From Maniola hyperantus (lineage: Eukaryota; Arthropoda; Insecta; Lepidoptera; Nymphalidae): a stretch of DNA of 64,000 bases. The notes beneath the pieces were generated by a model, which saw only the letters and a program-made list of their open reading frames with translations, was not told the origin of the DNA and did no database searches. The translations under genes were made by a program, and so were the position numbers. The stretch spans positions 3,286,001 through 3,350,000 of the forward strand of contig NC_048538.1 in assembly GCF_902806685.2 (NCBI RefSeq), given 5' to 3'. This document shows, one piece after another, positions 57,835 through 64,000 of the stretch (position 1 is the stretch's first letter; each line of letters begins with the position of its first letter).

Positions 57835-58655
57835 TATAGTAATTAATTCGCGTCCTCCAAAAATCCTTTAATATAATAATGCAAGTTTCTTCACGACATT
57901 TTCCTTCGCCTGCTGAGTGACTCTGAGCTTTCTTATGACGCCCATAGTAAGCGACCATGTCTCTTCATGTTCTCTTCTCTTCAATATTGTGTGTATCTTA
58001 GTGGGTACACTAGATAGAGAATCACTTCTAGCGAGGTTTTCAAAACTGTACAGTCTTTTATTGCCTCTCTCATAATAATACTTATTAATAGTAAAATTTA
58101 TTATCTAAGACTTTTTCTTGGACCACACAACGTATCGTCAGTAGAATTTAATTTTATCTCCCATAAAGTCTATCGTTAGCCACATAGGTGCCATTTATTG
58201 AGAATGAAAAAGGGAATTGCCTAGCAACGCTCCCGAGAAAGATAATAAAAGTATGCCAGGAACTAATAGAGATAGGATTCCTGTACTACCCGTGGATCAA
58301 TTTTATCGTTAGCCAATAAAAACATATTGAAAGACGTGGTTAATGTAAAATTTATAGAGAAGGAAGACGTTCTTCATATTTATACTGTTATATTGCCTAC
58401 AGTAAAAGACCATGTATTGTCGTCCTGTCTGTTTGTATATTTATGTTTCCAAGGTGTTGACCAAACCTAAACACTGCTTTTGACGGAAATAAACGACCGT
58501 TATTATGTATATTAAACTACTATTTCTTTCAGTTAACCGTCGTTCAATATTTTATCCCCTATTACCAAATTTAATTGTAATTAATGTAGCAATCACAATC
58601 TTTTCAATTAGACTCTTCTAATATACAGCTGTATGATTTTGTAGATTACGACAAA
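57835..58655. other. No gene seen
   Basis: AT-rich DNA, nothing recognised. Confidence 0.4.
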
Positions 58656-58990
58656 GCTGTTCGATCACTGTTACAATCTTGGCTGAATTTGTGGTATTAT
58701 TTACAGCAACAATGCATTTCACCGAATAGTGAAAGAGAGTCGGCTAATCAGAGGTAATTGCGATCGTCACACAGCTGCTCGATTGCGGTAGAATGACAGC
58801 TACAATGTCCCGATCGCAATCACCTCTGATTGTTTGACGTTCGCTCACTATTGGTTGCTATTGGCTACAATGCCTTGTTGCAACAAGAATCGCAAAAATT
58901 CATCCAATCACAGCAATTGAGATTGTAATAATGATTGATGCAGGTTTCACGAAATCGACCTACTGTATTTGACAAACTAATGCGATAGGG
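58656..58990. mobile_element. Palindromic ACAATCATTATTAC-type MITE
   Basis: CTAATCAGAGGTAATTGCGA with TCGTCACACAGCTG on one side and CGATCGCAATCACCTCTGAT on the other fold back on each other. It ends CAATTGAGATTGTAATAATG. This is a fuller copy of the element at 55228-55384. Outer limits are uncertain. Confidence 0.6.
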
Positions 58991-59379
58991 CCGAATCAGC
59001 AAAACTTAAGACTACAGTCTTTCGCAAATAAGATCAACAGGTATATTCGTGGTCAAAGACAAAATATGAAATTACTAGTCAACTCAGAGGCAGACAAAGC
59101 CGTGGTCAAGCGCTAGTGCAGTAATATCATCATAATGAAATGAGATGGAGTGTTGGAGTGAGGCGTGTCAATTTAATATCCGCCGGTGGCATGATGGATG
59201 GCAGTTGTATTAACCCTACGTACGGCCGGACGTGCCTCGGGTTTACGATGATGGTGAGGTAGCTAGTCGATTTCATAAGAAAGTTTAGACGACTTTAAAA
59301 TATTTATTGAATGGATCTTGCTCGCAGCTACATGTTCAAAAAAATACCGTTTTTGAACCCTTTTCAATGTTTAATTGCG

Positions 59380-59741
59380 GCTGTTGTCTGTCTGTCAAGA
59401 AACCTACAAGGTGACCTAGAACCATGAAATTCGGCAGGTAGGTAGGTCTTATAGCAGACATTAGGGGAACTATCTGAAAACCATGAATTTGTGGTTACAT
59501 CACACAACAAAAATTAAATTGTGGTCATGAACTAATAATTAGTATTTTCAATTATCAAAGTAAGATAACTATATCAAGTGGGGTATCATATGAAAGGGCT
59601 TCACCTGTGAATTCTAAAACAGATTTTTTATTTCTTTTTACGCATAATAGTTTTTGATTTATCGTGCAAAATGTCGAAAAAATACGACTAAAGTACGGAA
59701 CCCTCGGTGCGCGAGTCTGACTCGCACTTAGCCGGTTTTTT
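59380..59741. repeat. GGTTCCGTAC-family repeat
   Basis: GGCTGTTGTCTGTCTGTCAA, AAACCATGAATTTGTGGTTA, ATTTATCGTGCAAAATGTCG, AAGTACGGAACCCTCGGTGC and CTCGCACTTAGCCGG. Orientation matches the 38186 copy. Confidence 0.7.
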
Positions 59742-61216
59742 TCAGATGCCTGAGATCACATAAAGATTGGTTGGTGTGATAGAAACATGTAGAGTCAAGG
59801 AGAATAATCCACAAGCGAAATTTAATTGGGTGTCACAAGGTGATCGATATGTCGCCCACAGAATGGTAGTGTCCTCAATTTCAATGGCATACGGGCGCAA
59901 TCGCTCGCCATTGTGAAAAGGTTGCAAATGATTCCCAGGTAGTTGCCGTTAGCGCCTTTTAAAAGGCCCATTGTATCGGCGCCTAGTTTTTAGTTTTGCC
60001 ATTTGCCGTGGAGAATAAAATATGAAAAGTGTGCAAGCCGTGCGACCACTTAAAGTTTTGAGAGAACAGCCGGCAACCAAGTTTCCCATGCATTTTATTC
60101 AAATTTCAAAGCATCAAATAGCCCAAATAGGTATTCGTAGACTTTGATGTAGCTTTTGGTGGATATGAATCCGGTCTTACAGATGAAAGCGTACAGTAAT
60201 TATGTAAATATACTGCAATTTGTCTTTTAGAAACCGAGTTGCTTTGCCGGATTTTTGCCGGTAGAATATAATCAAATCATTTTAATCTGTGAGATCATCA
60301 GGACAATGAAAATCAACGTAGACCACGAGAATGCTATTGACTATTAGCACTGTACTGTGAAAAAAAGTGATAAATATACCAGTGGCCGATTTGATCAAGT
60401 CCAGTAGGCCCGGCCCTAGCGCGGCAAGATATTAGGAGCGGTCAATCGTGGCAAAAAATTCACTGATGTTATGATAAAAGTTGTCAATAAAGTAAATTCA
60501 TGATGTAGTCTACTGGTAGTCTATAATATAATTATGATGAGTGCTGAGAAAGGGGCGGCTGGTTCCTACCTAAGTATTACATGGCCTGGGGCCTAGGGCG
60601 GCCAAGACTACAAATCCGCCACTGAAATATATACTAAATACTTCGAAGATAATGATAAGAATTATGAGTAGATACAGAGTTAACTAGTAAAGACGAATTC
60701 GAACAGCAAAAACTTAAAAACTTGATTACAGATTCCACCGAACAGGTTTTGCAGTTCACCATAAAAATCAGAAATGAGAATGCCGTGTGAAAAATCATTT
60801 TCTCAAAATGGAAACACAAGAAAAAGAAAATAAGGTTTGGTAATAATAGTTACCCGAACATTACTTAATTAGTTTCTTGTACATTGAACCGTGACCCGAA
60901 CACAGCCTCGGGCTAGGCCCACTTGCGATAAAACCCATTCAAACAGAATCTAATCATTAGTTGAATGAATTAAGTAATAGTGCAGAATAAACGAGCGCTT
61001 GTGAAAGTACGGACGGACACCTACAATAGTCGACCAAATACGTGCCCGTTATCGAAGAAGACATGATGACGGCGTACTACATGTACCATATTTGTAATAA
61101 CGTGGGCACCCCACCTACGGTACAACCCACTGTCGTATTTTTCAATGAATCTAGCCTACGTGTCACCTAACTCGATATAAGAATGGGCTAGAATAAAATA
61201 GCTTTTAATTGCTTAC
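59742..61216. other. No gene seen
   Basis: AT-rich DNA immediately downstream (minus strand) of the candidate first exon. Nothing recognised. Confidence 0.4.
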
Positions 61217-61448
61217 CTGATAAACGATGAGGTCTCGAATGCCGATCAAACGGCTCGGGGAACACCTTCCCAGTGTTGTTCAGTGGGACAAAGTTCCAGA
61301 TTTGAAGTTCTCGGGTGATAACTTGAACAAAACTCGCGAATCCAAAGTTCGATCCGTCAGAATTCGAAACAGAGGCATGCGCTTGCGTATCGAAGGCGGT
61401 GCTAGTCGCGACTGAGCGTGAGCGGCGAGGCACGCGCCGGTGGGGCAT
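61217..61448 (-). other. Candidate 5' exon, possibly first exon of HECW
   Basis: This GC-rich, CpG-rich block on the minus strand ends at a consensus donor, TTATCAG|GTAAGC. A frame from an ATG at 61448 stays open to the donor (77 codons plus one base), ending FDRHSRPHRLS and one G. That phase is exactly what the exon at 14612 needs (G+AG gives Glu). No recognisable domain is present. An initiator-like TCAGT lies at 61415-61411. If transcription starts there the block would be a 5' UTR exon, holding a complete short upstream frame at 61378-61280. The strand, the donor and the phase fit HECW. The link is inference, since one in three phases would match by chance. Confidence 0.45.
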
Positions 61449-61560
61449 TCATTCACAAATCGAGTGGCGGGGAGCGGAGCGCGGGGCTCCGCTGCCCATT
61501 CATGCGACCACCGAGGCGTGGTGACCTGCTCACTGCACTCTGGTAACCGCTGCACACAAA
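61390..61560 (-). promoter_or_regulatory. Candidate GC-rich promoter region
   Basis: About 170 bp with many CpGs in otherwise AT-rich DNA, immediately upstream (minus strand) of a good 5' splice site. It includes TCAGT (61415-61411) and a CAGTGAGC-containing stretch near 61535, either of which resembles an arthropod initiator. Two very short ATG frames begin in it. No TATA box was seen. Base composition and position support a promoter. There is no direct proof. Confidence 0.35.
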
Positions 61561-62340
61561 ATCATGCACCATGCAAAACGACCATTCGCCCTCTTCCCAG
61601 TTGCCAGTTACCACACCGGTTTTGAGAATGGCGATTCGAGATTTTAATCGTCTACTGATGTACCATTAAGTTTTACCAGCAAAATATAAAAATTACTGCC
61701 GGGCCAGGCCCTGTGCATAACCAAATTGTGTGAAAATGACAAGTAATTGAAGGCTTAAAGCAAATGATGACATTTCCATAAAACTTGATGATGCTGCATA
61801 CTTTAACACTACAATAAATATGTATGCCTTCACCCCAAACCACCTCAAAGACGTGGCAACAAATCTGCTAGCGACTTCAGCCTAGTAAATAATTAATTAA
61901 CTATGCCGACCACTGCCAACTAGTAAATAATTAAGTGGGGTCAACCAGCGCAATATGAACCAAGTATATCAACTTTATTATCTGTAGTAAACGTTGTGCT
62001 CAACAATCGTTATTTCTTTTTGTTAAAGGTTATGTCAGCCCGATGCAGCAATGACACTAATATGACTGCTGAATCGGCGAAAGTCGGGTGAAATTGGAGA
62101 GCGTACTTACTGTAAATATACCGGAAACAGCCACCTACATAAGTATAAGACAATACGACAGTAAATTTTAACAACGTTCATTAACCACAGTGAAGCATAA
62201 AGGTGGGAAGTTTCTTTGCCTGTTAACAAACGAAACTGTAAACAAAAGCGCTACCTATTCTACTTCTCTATCAAGACGGAGATCTGTATAGCCTTGTTCA
62301 AAATGTAATACAAAAATCCCACTTAATCCATATCCATACT
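61561..62340. other. No gene seen
   Basis: Upstream side of the candidate promoter. An 18-bp direct repeat, AACTAGTAAATAATTAA-like, occurs near 61882 and 61919. No gene signal. Confidence 0.4.
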
Positions 62341-62552
62341 TCCATACTAATATTATAAATGCGAAAGTGTGTCTGTCTGTCTGTCTGTCTGCTAGCTTTT
62401 CACGGCTCAACCGTTCAACCGATTTTGATGAAATTTGGTACAGAGTTAGCTTATATCCCTGGGAAGGACATTCATCCCGGAAAATTGATGAGTTCTCACG
62501 GGATTTTTAAAAACCAAAATCCACGCGTACGAAGTCGCGGGCATCAGCTAGT
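62341..62552 (+). mobile_element. Lep1-like Helitron, near complete
   Basis: TCCATACTAATATTATAAAT, GCTAGCTTTTCACGGCTCAA, GATTTTGATGAAATTTGGTA, CCACGCGTACGAAGTCGCGG and CATCAGCTAGT. Start and end intact; no coding capacity for Rep/helicase, so nonautonomous. Confidence 0.85.
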
Positions 62553-63263
62553 AAGTTATAATAACAATAAGGATTAAGAACTCCAAGATAAGTAGATAGG
62601 CACATCCTTTATGTTGATACTTCAGTCAATTTCATACATTCAAGAAAAGAAAATGACTTCAGCTTTTTGGAAGAGTCACAAGCCTAAGATAGAGGTGACT
62701 TACGGCATGACTAACTCAATGTGGTAAGCCGCCAAGAAATTAGACGTTTTCTCAAAAATGAAAAAAAACGCGTTGTCTTCCAGACAACTTGTGTAATTTC
62801 AGAACTGAAGAACTCCACAGTAAATTGTTGAGATCTAGAATACACACAATAACTTTGATCGAATACCTACATAATTTTTTTAGTATTTTACTAGAATTAA
62901 TATCAGAGAGGAATGGAGACGCTCTGTGAAGAGCGTAACAACAAAGAAGAATTAACAATCAGAACCTAAATCTAAAGTCTAAACTAAACCACAAGTACTG
63001 CATCCATAAAAAACCGCTAAACAAGGAAATTACATGCGGCTTCTGGTTAAAGGCCTCTCAAGAGAGTTTATATAACGAACTGGTAGGCGCGTGCTGCAAC
63101 ACTTCTTGGTCTTTTGTTTCCACTTGATGATAGAGTTCAAATGCTTAGGGTCCCGGCTGAAAATCAGCGCTGTGTGCTCTTGTGCATTACAAGGCATACA
63201 GCATGCTGAGCTGGAACCTTTTTCGGGTTTCGCGGAACATGACACAGTTTATACATACATCAC

Positions 63264-63447
63264 ACACCGGCTTTACTCACGTGTTTAGTCGACGTTAGCT
63301 CGACTAGTTTTGAACCCATCGTTAGTCCTTTTTCACAGGGACTCAGTTCGCGCACGCGTCGCGGTTGAGTCTCAACCGCGTCTGAGCCCAGATGCGTTCG
63401 AAACTAGTCGGGCAAACATCGACTAAACAAATGAGTACAGCCGGTGT
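63264..63447. mobile_element. Fold-back element with ~52-bp arms
   Basis: The left arm starts ACACCGGCTTTACTCACGTG. The right arm in reverse complement starts ACACCGGCTGTACTCATTTG. Both continue through GTTTAGTCGA and CGACTAGTTT. A second stem is centred on CGCGGTTGAG-TCTCAACCGCG at about 63359-63379. Confidence 0.75.
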
Positions 63448-63929
63448 ATGATATAGGTTTAATGGAAATCACTCACGACAGTTTAAACGCTAAAACACAG
63501 TTTATTTCGACGCTTCTTCTGCTTAAGGCATTTTGGCTTTAATGCTCAAATGGAGGAAGCGTCGGGATAACTAACCCTTAGGTGATGTGTGGCACAATTT
63601 ACAATATAGGTAAACGTTTTTTTTTTGATGATGATCCCAATATATATATGATTATTTTTTCCATTGAATTCCGAAAGTAATGTGATCACGTGCCGTGGGA
63701 TGCCCTACGTCAAAAATTGTACCATAAAATCGCCTTATCTCAGTTTTAATTTGCCAAAAATTTAATGCAGCATCCGACTCAGAAGCATTAACCGATTTTT
63801 TTAGTATCGGAAATCGCCATTAACTTTATTATCGCAAAATTAAAAGGCATCTGACTCAGCACCGTCTTAATGGCAATAAAACGGTGTTAGGTAATAAAAG
63901 CTGTTATCAATTTGCTGTGTATCGAGGCG

Positions 63930-64000
63930 GGAGCCGGCGCGGGCGCACAATTAAGCACGCGTGGGCGCAGATTGCACTTTCGTGAACTTTCAGAATCCAT
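63930..64000. other. GC-rich right edge
   Basis: CGGGAGCCGGCGCGGGCGCA and CGCGTGGGCGCAGATTGC contrast with the AT-rich flank. It may be the edge of another exon or promoter lying beyond the window. Too little is visible to call. Confidence 0.3.

Noticed and set aside
1..64000. CRISPR arrays, phage or bacterial operons
   Set aside because: The gene has spliceosomal introns and the repeats are eukaryotic. No regularly spaced direct repeats with unique spacers were seen.

Overview
The window looks like a piece of a lepidopteran (moth or butterfly) nuclear chromosome. It is AT-rich. It is crowded with short repeats of types typical of Lepidoptera: Lep1-like Helitrons ending in CTAGT after a hairpin built on GCGGACGAAGTCGCGGG, tRNA-derived SINEs, fold-back MITEs, and 3' scraps of non-LTR retrotransposons. 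No operons, bacterial signals, CRISPR arrays, rRNA genes or intact tRNA genes were seen. The species was not identified.

The one protein-coding gene I can defend lies on the minus strand and is a HECW-family E3 ubiquitin ligase (HECT, C2 and WW domain protein family). Eight consecutive exons were worked out by matching splice sites and reading phase: 14612-14511, 14429-12348, 12039-11895, 11325-11139, 10663-10478, 10093-9968, 7914-7822 and 7196-7036. In order they encode the end of the HECW N-terminal domain, a ~700-residue low-complexity region, WW domain 1, the conserved helical region, WW domain 2 (split by an intron), a proline-rich linker and the start of the pre-HECT segment. Phases agree at every junction. 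The catalytic HECT domain is not seen and should lie to the left of base 1. A GC-rich candidate 5' exon at 61217-61448 (minus strand, consensus donor) has the phase needed to splice onto 14612. If that is right, most of the window (14.6-61.2 kb) is one ~46.6 kb first intron.

Layout: 1-7.0 kb, repeats (Helitron, SINEs, two MITEs). 7.0-14.6 kb, HECW exons with compact introns that carry Helitron fragments, tandem copies of two exon 3' ends, and two long hairpins. 14.6-61.2 kb, putative large intron filled with Helitrons, four copies of a GC-rich fold-back element, SINEs (some nested, two with an inverted 5' half), a LINE 3' end and long stretches of unclassified AT-rich DNA. 61.2-61.55 kb, candidate promoter and first exon. 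61.6-64 kb, a Helitron, a fold-back element and a GC-rich edge.

Most other open frames over 60 codons fall in repeats or AT-rich DNA and look like chance. The items most worth a second look are: the tandemly copied exon ends in HECW, which keep an open frame and a splice donor; the apparent lack of a C2 domain; a group of near-perfect, short-loop inverted repeats (15-26 bp arms, loops up to 12 nt, plus one 44-bp perfect palindrome) that look like template-switch products; and a short hydrophobic reading frame with a good splice donor at 18.1 kb.
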